Assembly (NCBI GenBank): GCA_037127255.1
Contig: JBANSL010000004.1
Span: 9,486,001-9,550,000, forward strand
Direction: 5' to 3'
DNA length: 64,000 bases
DNA from: Persicaria tinctoria
Taxonomy: Eukaryota; Streptophyta; Magnoliopsida; Caryophyllales; Polygonaceae
The position numbers and the translations under genes are program-made. The notes under the pieces were generated by a model. The model was not told the DNA's origin. It saw only the letters and a program-made list of their open reading frames with translations, and ran no database searches. This document shows, piece after piece, positions 20,863-32,572 of the stretch. Position 1 is the first letter of the stretch, and the number at the start of each line of letters is the position of its first letter.

Positions 20863-21795
20863 TCATTCTTCCTGATGGAAGCCCTTTGCCACCAGTCGAG
20901 CCTTGTACCGTTGGATGGTGCCGTCAGCGTTCTTCTTGACCCTGTAAACCCACTTACAGCCAACCAGGTTAGTATTAGGAGGTCGAGGTACAAGTGACCA
21001 CGTCCTATTCCGACAAAGGGCATGGTATTCAGCCTGCATTGCCTCTTGCCAATGGGTGTGTTTTGAGGCTTGGGCGTAAGTGGTGGGTTCATGAAGTTCG
21101 GGAGGAGTGGGGTCGGGAGGAAAGGGGTGGCGGGTGGAGGTGTGGGCCTTGGGTTTGAGGTGGCCGGTGCAGGCACGAGTGCGCATTGGGTGGGTGCTAT
21201 CGTCACTGGGATGATAGTGGGCGGGGGTATCGGCAGGGTATGTCGGCAAAGGGAGTGGTGCCGAGTTTGTGGGAGGGGGCGGTGGTGGGGTGGTGCTCTG
21301 AGCGTGCTCGAGCAACATAGTTGGCGAGGGAGTGGTCGGGGGTGGTGTAGGTGGGCGAGGAGGGGCGGAAAGGGCAGGATAGGGGAAGGTGGTTTCGTCG
21401 AAGACGACATGGCGGGCAATGTACATTCTCTTGGAGGTGACATCATAGCAAAGAAAGCCCTTGTGGCGAGAGCTATAGCCAAGGAAGAGGCATGGGAGGG
21501 TTCTGAAGTCAAGTTTGTGATTGTTGTAGGGACGGAGGAAGGGATAGCATAAGCATCCAAAGACCTTGAGAAGGGTGTAATCAGGATCTCTGGAGTAGAG
21601 ACGACGAAAGGGAGACTGGTGTTGAAGGTTGGGGGAGGTGGTTCGATTGTGTAGGTAAATGGCGGTGAGGAAAGCAAGCTCCCAGAAAGGGAGCGATAGT
21701 TTGGCTTGAGCAAGAAGGGCAAGACCTTTTTCAACCACAATGCGGTTGCGACGTTCGACTGCACCATTTTGTTCTTGTGTATGGGGACAGGACAA
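20863..21795 (-). pseudogene. Copia integrase C-terminal half and start of reverse transcriptase
   Basis: The frame begins in the integrase catalytic core (HTQEQNGAVERRNR, containing the third acidic residue of the DDE set). It continues through KVFGCLCYPF and FLGYS in the C-terminal integrase domain and a Pro/Thr-rich linker. It ends in the reverse transcriptase fingers with WQEAMQAEYHAL, VGCKWVYRVK and YKARLVAKGF. It is displaced in frame from both the upstream gag-integrase part and the downstream catalytic reverse transcriptase, which shows at least two indels. Confidence 0.85.
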
Positions 21796-21873
21796 TCGGT
21801 GGGTGATTCCCTGAGACGCGAGATATGGGGAGACGGAGCGGTACTCACCTCCCCAATCCGATTGGAGCGGTAC

Positions 21874-23615
21874 TCACCTCCCCAATCCGATTGAAGTGTT
21901 TTGATTGTGATGCTGAATTGTGTTTTGATCAAAGGCAATTAAAATGTTATGGAGTTGAGATTTGTGAGACATGAAGTAGATCCATATAAATTTAGTGGCA
22001 TCATCAATAAAAAACACAAAGTATCGAGAACCGTTTAAGGACAAAACAGGGGCAGGGCCCCAAACATCCGAATAGACTAAATCAAACGGAGAGACAGAGG
22101 AGACATGGGTTGCAGGGAGGTGCAGCCTGCGACTTTTGCCAAACTGACATGCTTCACAGACCGGCGGAAGCTTATTTGATGTAGTAGGTAGACTGAATTT
22201 TGACACTAACTGACGGAGAACAGACTCGTGGGGATGACCTAGACGCCGATGCCAACCTTCAAGAGACGTACGGGAGCTGGTGAGGGCGGTGGGGAGGGGT
22301 GATGGGGCGGTGTTGTGGAGGCGATATAGGCCATTCTCAGTTGTTCCGTGGAGGAGGATTTTGCCCTGCAAGGTCTTGACAAAGCACTTGTCACTATGAA
22401 ATTCCATAAACCCAGGGTTGTCATTTGTGAGGCGAAAGACGCTAAGTAAGCTTTTGGTTAAGGCAAGGACATGAAGTATGCAGGGTAAATTGACATTAGC
22501 AAACAATCTAGGTAAATAAGAGGAACCAGTGTGAGAGATAGGAAGGCGGTTACCGTTACCCACAGAGAGGCGATCGGAGCCGGTGTAGGAGTCGGAGAGC
22601 TGCAGCTTCTGCAGGTCGGGTGTAACATGATCGGAGGCGCCAGAGTCGAAGTACCACGAGGGATCGACAATTGATGATGGAGAGGAGAAGTTGGCGGAGC
22701 GCTGCTGGGACGACGAATCGCGGCGACGGGGCGGAAACTCGAACTCGTTCAGGCGGTTGTAGCAGTTGAGGGCGAGGTGGCCGAGTTTGCCACAGATCTG
22801 GCAGACGTGGCGGCGGCCGGTCTGCTGACCGCGACCACCAGCGGACGCACCATCGGATGACGGAGCGGATTGCTGCTGCCCACAACCACCTGACGGGGAG
22901 CGCTGGGTGCTGGGGGAGCGCTGGCCACGAGAAGCAGTGTTGGCAGCAGGTGGAGTAGCGGAGGAGTTGGGTGTGTTCGGCAGCGGGAGGAGTGATGACG
23001 CGGCCTGCTGATCTCGGAGAAGGCGAGCCTCCTCCTGGAGGAGAAGACCCACAAGTTCTTCAATGTCCAAGGTTCCGGTTTTCATCATGAAGGAGGTGAT
23101 GAACGGACTGTATGAAGTGTCTAGACCGGCGAGAATGTAAGAGGCGAGGTCCTCGGGGTCGACAGTGTAGAGACTTTCAGCAAGGGAATCGACGATTGCG
23201 CGCTTCTGGTTGACGTAGTCCATCATGGTCAGGGCGCCTTTCGGAAGGGACTGGAGCTGCTGTTTGAGAGCCATCCGACGAGCCCGGGTTTGAGCCTTGT
23301 AAGTGTGCTCAAGAGTGGACCAAGCGCCGGCGGCGGCGGTGCAGCGAGTGATGAGAGCGAGGGCACGCTCCGCAATGGTAGAGCGGAGCCAGAGGAGCAC
23401 GAAGCGATCTCGACGCCGCCAGACGGTGAAGTCTGGATTCGGCGTGGGATCAGCACCGACGATCTCGCTGGGAAGGGTTTTTGATGGGGGTGTGGTATCG
23501 GTGAGAAAGCTTTCGAGTTCGAAGGCTTCTAAGGCCGACATGACGGTGTTCTTCCAAAGGGAGTAGTTTTCACCGTCGAGTTTGATGGTGATGTTGGGGA
23601 TTTGGAAATTGAGGG
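21874..23615 (-). pseudogene. Copia gag, protease and integrase N-terminal half
   Basis: The gag domain (retrotransposon capsid) is followed by a CCHC zinc knuckle (CQICGKLGHLALNC), the aspartic protease site (WYFDSGASDHVT), the GAG-pre-integrase segment (WHRRLGHPHESVL, CEACQFGKS) and the start of integrase (DLVYSDVWGP, YFVFFIDDATKF). Coding similarity extends upstream of the ATG at 23,541 to the LTR remnant, so the natural start was probably lost with the 5' deletion. Integrase continues in other frames: the strand with the second catalytic Asp (LQSDWGGEY) is in the frame around 21,880, and then the frame changes again by 21,795. Confidence 0.87.
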
Positions 23616-23654
23616 TAGGAGATCACATATTTCCAAGATATGGTTAATACGAGG

Positions 23655-23984
23655 AGTCCGAATCATCGACCTGTCTCATAACGCAAAGAAATGTTTCTTT
23701 CCGAGTTGCTCGCTTTGCATTGGTTGGGACCGAATGTAAGGTTTATGATTCGGACTGAACTATGAGGGATCTCGGTCAGTCGGCCTGCACGGATACTCAC
23801 ATTGTCTTCTTTGTTTCTTCCTCTTCTCTTTTACTGTTGTTTGAAATCCGAAACCTTACAACCAAATTCAAAGAACATATATTACTAATTTTTTACTAGG
23901 AAAACTCCGATTCCTACGTACCCACCTTCCCCTTGATATGTTTCCACATCTAAACAGATGTTGTAGAATACTGAGAATCATCCT
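23655..23984. other. Intergenic sequence flanking the Copia insertion
   Basis: This continues the sequence interrupted at 19,410. No gene is recognised. The stretch 23,655-23,780 is more GC-rich than its surroundings and could be a fragment of an older transcribed region. Confidence 0.3.
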
Positions 23985-25657
23985 ATAACTGTTATCGTTA
24001 ACTGAAAGTAGAAATTTCCTCAGGTGTATAACGTGATTATCATTTGTGGTTTTAGATGAGTTAACCAATAAAACTATAACTAAATTGCTATTTCAATTTG
24101 TCGTTTTGTTCAACAAAATCAAACCGTTGGACAAGCCAAATAAATAGTCACTGACTGGCCTAGTAAGTTCGAATCACATGACCATAAATGAATTTTTTTT
24201 CCTGATATATTAATAATAAACCATCTTTTACTCATGTAAAAAAAAAAGAGAATATATCATACTAACTTTTACCGTTAGCTGAAAATAGAAGTTCTCTTAG
24301 GTGTATGACTTAATTAATTATCGTTTACGTACACATGACCATACTGTTAACTGAAAGTAGAAATTTTCTCAGGTGTATGACTTGATTATCATTTGTGGTT
24401 TTAGATGAGTTAACCCATAAAACTGTAAGCAAACTGGTATTTCAATTTGTCGTTTTGTTCAACAAAACCAAACCGTTGGACAAGCCAAATATATATAGTC
24501 ACTAACTGACCTAGTAAGTTCGAATAACATGACCATAAATGATTTTTTTTCCTGATATATATATTAACAATGAACCATCTTTTGCTCATGTAAAAAAAAA
24601 AGAGAATATATCATACTAACTTTTACCGTTAGCTGAAAATAGAAGTTCTCTTAGGTGTACCACTTAATTAATTATCGTTTACGTACACATGACCATATCG
24701 TTAACTGAAAGTAGAAGGTGTATGACTTGATTATCATTTGTGGTTTTAGATGAGTTAACCCATAAAACTGTAAGCAAACTGGTATTTCAATTTGTCGTTT
24801 TGTTCAACAAAATCAAATCGTTGGACAAGCCAAATATATATAGTCACTGACTGACCTAGTAAGTTCGAATCACATGACCATAAATGATTTTTTTTTCCTG
24901 ATATATTAACAATGAACCATCTTTTGCTCATGTAAAAAAAAAAGAATATATCATATACTAACTTTTACCGTTAGCTGAAAATAAAAGTTCTCTTAAGTGT
25001 ACGACTTAATTAATTATCATTTACGTACACATGACCATACCGTTAACTGAAAGTAGAAATTTTTTCAGGTATATGACTTGATTATCATTTGTGGTTTTAG
25101 ATGAGTTAACCCATAAAAGTAAAACTGTAAGCAAATTGGTATTTCAATTTGTCGTTTTGTTCAACAAAATCAAACCGTTGGACAAGCCAAATATATATAG
25201 TATAGTCACTAGCTAACCTAGTAAGTTCGAATCACATGACCATAAATGATTTTTTTTTCCTGATATATTAACAATCAACCATCTTTTACTCATGTAAAAA
25301 AAAAGAGAATATATCATACTAACTTTTACCGTTAGCTGAAAATAGAAGTTCTCTTAGGTGTACCACTTAATTAATTATCGTTTACGTACACATGACCATA
25401 CCGTTAACTGAAAGTAGAAATTTTCTCAGGTGTATGACTTGATTATCATTTATGGTTTTAGATGAGTTAACCCATAAAACTGTAAGCAAACTGGTATTTT
25501 AATTTGTCGTTTTGTTCAACAAAATCAAACCGTTGGACAAGCCAAATATATATAGTCACTGACTGACCTAGTAAGTTCGAATCACATGACAATAAATGAT
25601 TTTTTTTGCAGATATATTAATAATGAACCATCTTTTACTCATGTAAAATATCATACT
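23985..25657 (+). repeat. Tandem array, unit about 350 bp, five copies
   Basis: The landmark AAGTTCGAAT(C/A)ACATGAC recurs at about 24,165, 24,516, 24,861, 25,222 and 25,572, at spacings of 351, 345, 361 and 350 bp. Each unit also has TTTACCGTTAGCTGAAAATAG, TTACGTACACATGACC, ATGAGTTAACCCATAAAA and TTGTCGTTTTGTTCAACAAAA. The units differ by scattered substitutions and by the length of A/T runs. There is no coding content. AGTTCGAATCA resembles a Pol III B-box, so a tRNA-derived origin is possible. The LINE at 25,659 interrupts the array, and a partial unit continues at 34,613-34,700. Confidence 0.88.
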
Positions 25658-25661
25658 AAGA

Positions 25662-28600
25662 ATGAAAATGAGAACCCAGGCTTGTAAAAAGAACGCGCCT
25701 CACGCACTTGAAAAAAACCTCTCTTCTGTCCAAACCTGCCCCCAAGAAGAAGTTGCCCGGAGAAACCCTAGATCTGAAATCTTCATCCTCATTTTTCAAT
25801 CTCTGTGCCAAATCACCTTTGATTATGTCTCACTGGTGTTTACAAGTCTCAATCGAAAGGCTCTTGGTGCTTTTGCATCTGAAAACCCCCTCTTTCAGAC
25901 CGATTATACTCTTTGGTATACCGATTTTTCGTCGGTGTTCACATGTTTGCTGGATCTGGGCTCCCGACATCCTTTCCCTGGTGGTTGTTGTCAGAGCAAG
26001 TCCCCTCAAAGAGGCTCGTCTCAATGGAATCAACGCCTAGGGTGGCGCATCCGTCCCCCGCCTTGGGCGTTCTTAAGTTGTACATCGAGGAGCGGTCCCG
26101 ATCTCCTCTTTTGCACCTCCTCTGGGTCAAATCAGGTCTGGTCGGCCTTGCCCCTGAGCCGGTCGCTTCTCTCCGCTGGTCGGTTTGTCGGGGGTAATTT
26201 TCCTCTTCCCTGTCAAATCTTAATTCCTTTTCACTTCTATAAGAGCAATCGATGGAGCATGTGTGCAACCCACACTGCTCTCCCTTCTCACCCTACTCTC
26301 TACTGCTACTCTAAAAAACCTATGGGGGACGACTCTTTCGTTCCCCACCCAAACACATCCCGAAAGGGCATAAATCAGGTTCAGATGAGCAATCCTATCC
26401 ACACGGCGGAAAACACCAAGCGGAAGCTGAAGAAGGAGAAGAAACCTAAGGTGCCAAAGGTGGATCTGGAGAAGCTTAAGGTGATACAGCACAACATTCA
26501 GGAGAACACCTCGGCTCTCAACTCCTCCTCCCTGGTTGCCACAAACCGGGTGAAACTACCTGTGCCGAAGTGTCATGGACAAGGTATTTCCTTTTGTTTT
26601 GCCCCTTTTGATTACAACCTCTCTCGAGGAATCATGAATTCGTCTAGCATCTGTTTGTGTCTAGGTTACTTTGGTTGGTTCAATATCTGTCAAAACTGTT
26701 GTTGTATGTGGCCTTATGTAGATTATCTCATGAACTCTAGATGGGTGATCTTTCCTATGTTGATGGTTCTAATTAGGCATGAGGTAAGCCACTATCCCAA
26801 AATATTAGTAATGAATCGTTTGGTTATCTACCAGTACGATTACATACCACCTTTGAGGGAATATTTTGAACGGTGGCTGATATGCGATATATTCCATAGC
26901 GCATTTAGTAGTTTTTGTCATCATTTACATGTCATTGTGAAAGGTATTTGTATGAACTTGGTGATTCGGAACATGTTGAAGAAGTTGAAGAAATCATGCA
27001 AGTTACAGAAGAGTTGAAGTGAAGAAGTTCGGAAGCAGCTGGAAGACTGTTGAGTCTGACGCGGCCGCGCTGCACCCAACGCGCCCGCGCTGCTACTCGG
27101 AGCGCCCACGCTGCTAGGAGGAATTGACCGCGTCAATGCAACAGATGGAAGAGAAGCAAGTCGAGGTATGACGCGCCCGCGCTACTATCTGGCACGCCCG
27201 CGTCGGTCCCTGAAGACGGATTCCTATCCGAGTTTTCCTTATCTTATTAGTTTTAATATTATATTTTTATATTTTTACGGGATGTTAAACCCGATTTAAT
27301 TAGTATATATAGGCCGAGAAGGCAGAAGAGAGATTATTTTAGGTTATTTTCCAGAGACGTATTTTTCCCTTTTGTTCATCTCACAAACCCTATGGAGAAC
27401 TAACTCTCCTTTGTTACACTTGGTTCTTTGAAGCCTTCAATTGATTTGGTTGTGAGTATTCTACTCTCGTTTGTCCTTTGTTAATTGTTTCGATCTCCTG
27501 AGCTTATTGCTTGATTGCTTATTATTGGTTAATCTGGATTGATCACCTAGGTTTATCGATACTAGTCATATTGCTAGGGTTTCCAATTCCAGGTTTGGGG
27601 TTGTAGATTCACTGTAGCAAACACAATCACCATACGCGGGTTGCTTGTGGTAGATTGTGAAGGAGATTCGATTACAGGCTATTTTAACGGGTTGTTAGAA
27701 TCGCTTGTATCTCATTATAGTTCATGTTTGAATGCTATTGCTTTATTATTCGGTGAAGGTTTTCCCTTGTAATTTGGTGATAAGTGCTTTTAGGACTGGT
27801 AGGACTAAAAGCTATTACACGATCTGAATTGAGAACAATTACTGGACATTAGAACTTGAGATTCATAGAATGCGATGATGAACCATCTCAATTGTTGTGC
27901 GGATAATTACCTGGTGTGATACTTTTCCATCATATATTCACAACCTCTATTTGCAACTTGTTCTGTCACCATTGCTTACACACAAAACTCCCCCTTGAAT
28001 CGGTTACTTTTGGGTAATAATACTTGCTCTTACAATTGATTCTGTTTCCCTGTGGGTTCGACCCTAACTTACCTACTATACTTGTTATAGTTTGCATCTT
28101 AGGAATTTACTTTGATTTGGCATAACGACCTTAGGCCTGTCAGTGGCATCTTATTATCATTAACTCCCTAATAATCCTGTGTTTGGAGCCTAAAATGTCG
28201 AGAGCCCCATCCTTTTACCAAATCTCATACTACAATCAAATTGATCTTGACCTTGTACCAAACCTTTGTCTGAATAACTTATTGTGGCCAAGCATGTCTC
28301 ACTCATCGTATAGCACAATTAATATTAACTATAATCTCCTTCAGGGTTATAACCCCTCCCATGACTACTGGCTTCTGCAAATACAATTGAGTGTGAAGCA
28401 ACTAATTACATGGTCGAATTTTATTCCCAATTCCACATCTTTGCTATGCATTATTAAAATAAATTCCTTTAAAAAATTCAGTATAGTGGAAACCCAATTG
28501 AGTGTGAAGCTACGAATTACGTGGATACTGGCTTTCGTAAATCCAATCGAGTGTCATGGGCATTGTATTCCTTTTTGGATTTCCCTTTTTGATTATTACC

Positions 28601-29391
28601 TCCTTCGAGGTAGTTCTATCATGAACTCGTCTAGCAAGTGTTTGTGTTTATCTTCCTCTGTTTATCTAGGTGTCGGTCTACTGCACTGTTGTATGAGGTT
28701 TAGTGTTGACTGTTACATGGCCTCCGGTTGGTCGGGTTATCCTAACTATCCGGTCTATATCATGCACGATGTACTTCACTGTTCCAAAAGTTTAGTACTG
28801 AATTATGGGAATAACCACTTTTGTGACTATATCCCTTCTTTGAGGAAAAAATGGGATTGGATTAACTGCCTTCATGACTATATTCTATTTTACTTTGGTT
28901 GTTTCTGCTCTGTACTACAACTTTATTTGGCTAAGAATCCTTGTTGTGAAAACAAATTCCTCTCGGGTGAAAACCCCACCAAGAAGCAACTCTATGAGCA
29001 AATCAATATACACATACTCTCCCGGTACAAGTCTTCCAGAAATTGCCGGCTCAGATTGAATGCCTCTCACGTATCTGTCGAAAATTATATCACTGCCGCT
29101 CGACACACAACTTTACATACAACCCTTCTAAGTGCTTATATCAAGTTAACAACACAAATTCTTAATCTCTTCTACGGTTCAACTCCTAGCTGTTACACAC
29201 ACTTCAACATGCTGCGCTATAGAATCCAAATATTCATCAAACTAATTTATAATCAACCCTCACCACTCTTACCTTTACCCTCACAAAACACAATTACTTT
29301 GACTCAATTTTTTTTTAAAACCCACTTAGTTTTTACACACTTACATAGATACAAAAAATCCACTCCTAAAGCTTTCTTAGCTAGCTCCCTT
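25662..29391 (+). pseudogene. LINE 5' UTR and ORF1 remnants, interrupted
   Basis: The first 600 bases are CT-rich and leader-like. A Lys-rich stretch (KRKLKKEKKPKVPKVDLEK, about 26,410-26,480) suits an RNA-binding ORF1, but no RRM, DUF4283 or CCHC knuckle could be identified. Two diverged copies of one sequence occur within it, at about 26,590-26,870 (GIMNSSSICLCLGYFGW) and 28,570-28,930 (SIMNSSSKCLCLSSS), which indicates an internal duplication. The solo LTR separates them. Translation is broken in several places. Calling it ORF1 rests on position only. Confidence 0.45.
26878..28142 (+). mobile_element. Solo LTR of a Gypsy element
   Basis: A 1,265-bp unit beginning TGATATGCG and ending GGCCTGTCA is flanked by the 5-bp duplication GTGGC (26,873-26,877 and 28,143-28,147). 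It contains a TATA-like region (TAGTATATATAGGCC, about 27,300) and the phrase CCCTGTGGGTTCGACCC near the 3' end, which is common in plant Gypsy LTRs. It also has a GC-rich patch with repeated CGCGCCCGCGCTGCT. No internal domain or second LTR is present, so it arose by LTR-LTR recombination. Its insertion is younger than the LINE. Confidence 0.85.
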
Positions 29392-29399
29392 AATGGATG

Positions 29400-30092
29400 T
29401 AGGGTTGTGCATGATTCGGTCCAAACCGAATTTTTGGGCCGAACCAACACAAACCGAACCGAACCGAACCAAACCGAAGTTTTTCGGTTCGGCTTTCGGT
29501 TCGAGAATTTTCATTTTTCGGTTTCGGTTCGGTTTGTGTTCGGTTTAGGTTCGGTTTGTGTTAAACCGAATTTCTTTATACGCTACATAAATACAAGGTA
29601 TATATATATATATTTGTATACTTAATAGTTAATACATTGTATATACATGTACTGTATTTGAAGGTGTATATATATTTGTATACGGATAGGTTGGAATATG
29701 TGTATATACATGTGTATATATACACATAAATACAGTATATATAGTAATATACAGTGTTTATACATGTGTATACATTAATACAGTATATATATAGTATATT
29801 TGGATACAAATATGTATATATAGTATATATACACATAAATACAGTATATATAGTATATTTGGATACACGTACTTAATACATAAATACAGTATATTTGGAT
29901 AATTTTTTTTATTTTATGGAAATTAGGTTCAATTATGTTAAAACCGAACCGAACACAAACCAAACCGACAAATAACCGAACCGAACCTAATGCTTTCGGT
30001 TCGGCTTTCGGTTTAAAATTTTGAGATTTTCGGTTTCGGTTCGGTTCGGTTCGGCCCGGTTCGGTTAGGTTCTAGACCGATGCACAACCCTA
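29400..30092. mobile_element. hAT-type MITE
   Basis: Terminal inverted repeats TAGGGTTGTGCA and TGCACAACCCTA are flanked by an exact 8-bp duplication AATGGATG (29,392-29,399 and 30,093-30,100), diagnostic of hAT elements. The subterminal regions are built of CCGAACCGAA/TTCGGTTCGG repeats. The centre is a TATATA/CATGTGTATA-rich tract. There is no coding capacity. It is inserted in the LINE. Confidence 0.92.
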
Positions 30093-30460
30093 AATGGATG
30101 GACTAATACAAGGAACCATAAATGGTGGGGGATCCATCACTGTTTCTTGTCTAACACCACAATCGTAAGGAAGAACAAAACAATAATTATCACTATGAAA
30201 CACAAAAAAGAAATCCACAAGTATCTAGAGCGAAATCAAAATGCGATAATCATAGATGACAATAAACAAGGGGCAAAACGATGGCATGGGAGAGTTTACT
30301 TTATCTCGTATATACCAATAAGAGAAATAGTTTCAAAAACGAAAAATTTGCAAAAGAAGCTCTTAAGGAAAATTAAATTGTAGAAAATAGGGAACACCGC
30401 AAAAAGAGTAAGCTATGAGTATGGGAGGGCTCACCTTTTGCTCTCCTATGCACAAACAAA

Positions 30461-32572
30461 GTGGTCATGATCATACGATATTGGAACTGTAGAGGTATTG
30501 GAAAACAAACCTTCTGGACTAAAATGAACGAATGGCGTTCGTTAGATCATGTACAAATGCTAATCTTAGCAGAAACAAAGACGGAAACAGAACCAAAGGA
30601 ATCTCTATGGAAAAATGCGGGATTCACAAACATGTGTTGTTCCCCGGCGTCGGGTCGTGCCGGGGGCATTGCCCTATTCTGGAATGAAAACTCCTTCATA
30701 GACGAATCCATCTCGGTAATTATTCATCTCCCTAGAATTATTGGCATAAAATATGAGAACATAAAAGAGAACTTTGAGTGCCTAATGCTGTTTGTATACG
30801 CCCCACCAAATCCCTCAGAAAAAGACGACTTCTGGAGAAATCTAAAAAATCTGATTACCCAAAGTGATATTCCATGCCTAATCATGGGAGATTTAAACGA
30901 AATAAGCCAACCAACGGATAAAAGTGGAGGGGATGAAACCCTTCCTGGAAGATTTACGAGAATAATGGAATTCAAAGATGATTGCTCCCTGCTGGAGATC
31001 CCCTCGTACGACAACCCGTTTACTTGGAGAAAAAAGCATTTTGGTCCAGAAAACATTCTGGAAAAACTTGATAGGGTACTTGTCCATCATGAAGTAATTG
31101 ACATGTTCCCCGAGTTGGCAACTAAGAATGGAGCATTCTCTAACTCGGACCATTGTCCTATCTCAATTAACATCTCCAAAAACACTAGCTTTAAACCACC
31201 CCCTTTTAAATTTGAAAACATTTGGCTGCAAAGGAGAGACTTCCGAAATATTGTTAAGCAATCATGGAGAGCTTCATGTGCAGGCTCTGCTATGTTCCGT
31301 ATTACATACAAATTAAAAATCCTCAAACAAAAGGCCAAAAAGTGGAATAAAAAAACATTTGGAAACATCTTCCGACAAATACAAGACGTTGACGAGGCCC
31401 TAATCGAAATACAATCTATCCAACAAACCAACCAAAACCCAGATTCGTACACAAAAGAACAAAATCTACTATCTAAAAGAGAAAAACTGCTTCTTTTCCA
31501 TAAAACTTATTGGAACCAAAGAGCTAAATCAAAACACTTAAAACTAGCAGACACCAACTCCTCCTATTTCCATAGAATAGCCACGGGGAGAAGAAATCGG
31601 AAGATAATTAGAACAATTACCTCCGCAGAAGGAACAAACATAATTGGCAATGAAAATATTAAAAGAGAAATTCAAAGATACTTTGAGAAAAGATTTAATC
31701 GGGAACAAATGCACAGGAACCCCCAATTAGAAGAATACCTTTCAGAAATCAACCCGATCATTACAGAAGAGGAATACAAATCTCTTATCCAACAACCAAC
31801 AAACAGTGAAATCAACAAGGCTGTCTTCTCAATAGGGAACAACAAATCCCCTGGTCCTGATGGAATGACGGCTGAGTTTTACAAAAATTATTGGGACATC
31901 GTTGGAGCTGATATCATCCGGGCTACAAAAGCGTTTTTTCACTCTGGCAAAATGCTGAAACAAATTAACCACACTTTCATCTCCCTCATACCAAAAATTG
32001 ATAACCCTACCATGACTACACACTATCGCCCTATTAGCCTATGTTCTACCTTATATAAAATCATCTCAAAGATAATAACAGAACGACTGAAAATGGTGAT
32101 AGGAAAACTTATACACCCATTACAAGGAGCTTTTGTTTCCGACAGAGCAATCCAAGACAATATCTTAATAGCCCACGAGGTATTCCACTCCTTTCGCACT
32201 AGAAAAGGTACCAAGGGATGGGCTGCAATAAAACATGATATGGAGAAAGCATACGACAGAGTAGATTGGCACTTCACGAAAGCAGTCCTCCAAAAATTTG
32301 GATTCAGCCAAAAATTTGTGGATATTATTATGGAATGTGTGACCACAGTCTCCTTTTCTGTTTTAGTAAACAACGGTCCTACAGACCCCTTCAAACCTTC
32401 AAGGGGTTTGAGGCAAGGGGACCCCCTCTCCCCGTTTCTCTTCCTGCTCGGGGCAGAAATTCTTGCGCGTAAACTCTCAAGGGATGCAGAATCTAACCAC
32501 AACAGCATCGGGCCCATGCGTTCCATTCTTGGCCTTTGCAGACGACATAATAATTTTCTCAAAAGGAACTAA
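30461..32572 (+). pseudogene. LINE ORF2: endonuclease and reverse transcriptase N-terminal part
   Basis: The frame starts with an APE-type endonuclease, which nicks target DNA. Visible motifs are WNCRG, LAETKT, VYAPP, GDLNE and SDHCP, the usual catalytic set. The reverse transcriptase follows with KSPGPDGMTAEFYK, FISLIPK, YRPISLCSTLYKIISKI, LQGAFVSDRAIQDN, DMEKAYDRVDW and RQGDPLSPFLF. The frame runs out just before the catalytic FADD box, which lies in the next frame at about 32,535, so one indel near 32,490-32,520 breaks the protein. Plant L1 elements of this kind move themselves by target-primed reverse transcription; this copy should not. Confidence 0.9.

Larger units (their letters stand above)
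19411..23649 (-). mobile_element. Ty1/Copia retrotransposon with a deleted 5' LTR
   Basis: The element runs on the minus strand and is flanked by the 5-bp duplication CGAGG (19,406-19,410 and 23,650-23,654). Its 3' LTR (19,411-19,561, 151 bp) is preceded by a purine tract that reads GGGGGG on the minus strand. At the 5' end only the first 34 bp of the LTR survive (23,616-23,649) before the gag leader, so the rest of the LTR and the primer-binding site are deleted although the target duplication is intact. Gag, protease, integrase, reverse transcriptase and RNase H follow in Copia order with at least two frame breaks. The protein sequence suggests the Ale/Retrofit area; this is unproven. Confidence 0.88.

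Noticed and set aside
23985..25657. CRISPR-like or centromeric satellite array
   Set aside because: Units of about 350 bp without spacers rule out CRISPR. Five copies interrupted by TEs near a gene are too few to claim a centromeric satellite.
29576..29963. Tyr/Ile-rich minus-strand frames
   Set aside because: These are translations of the TATATA/TATAC-rich core of the hAT MITE. They are low complexity and not a protein.
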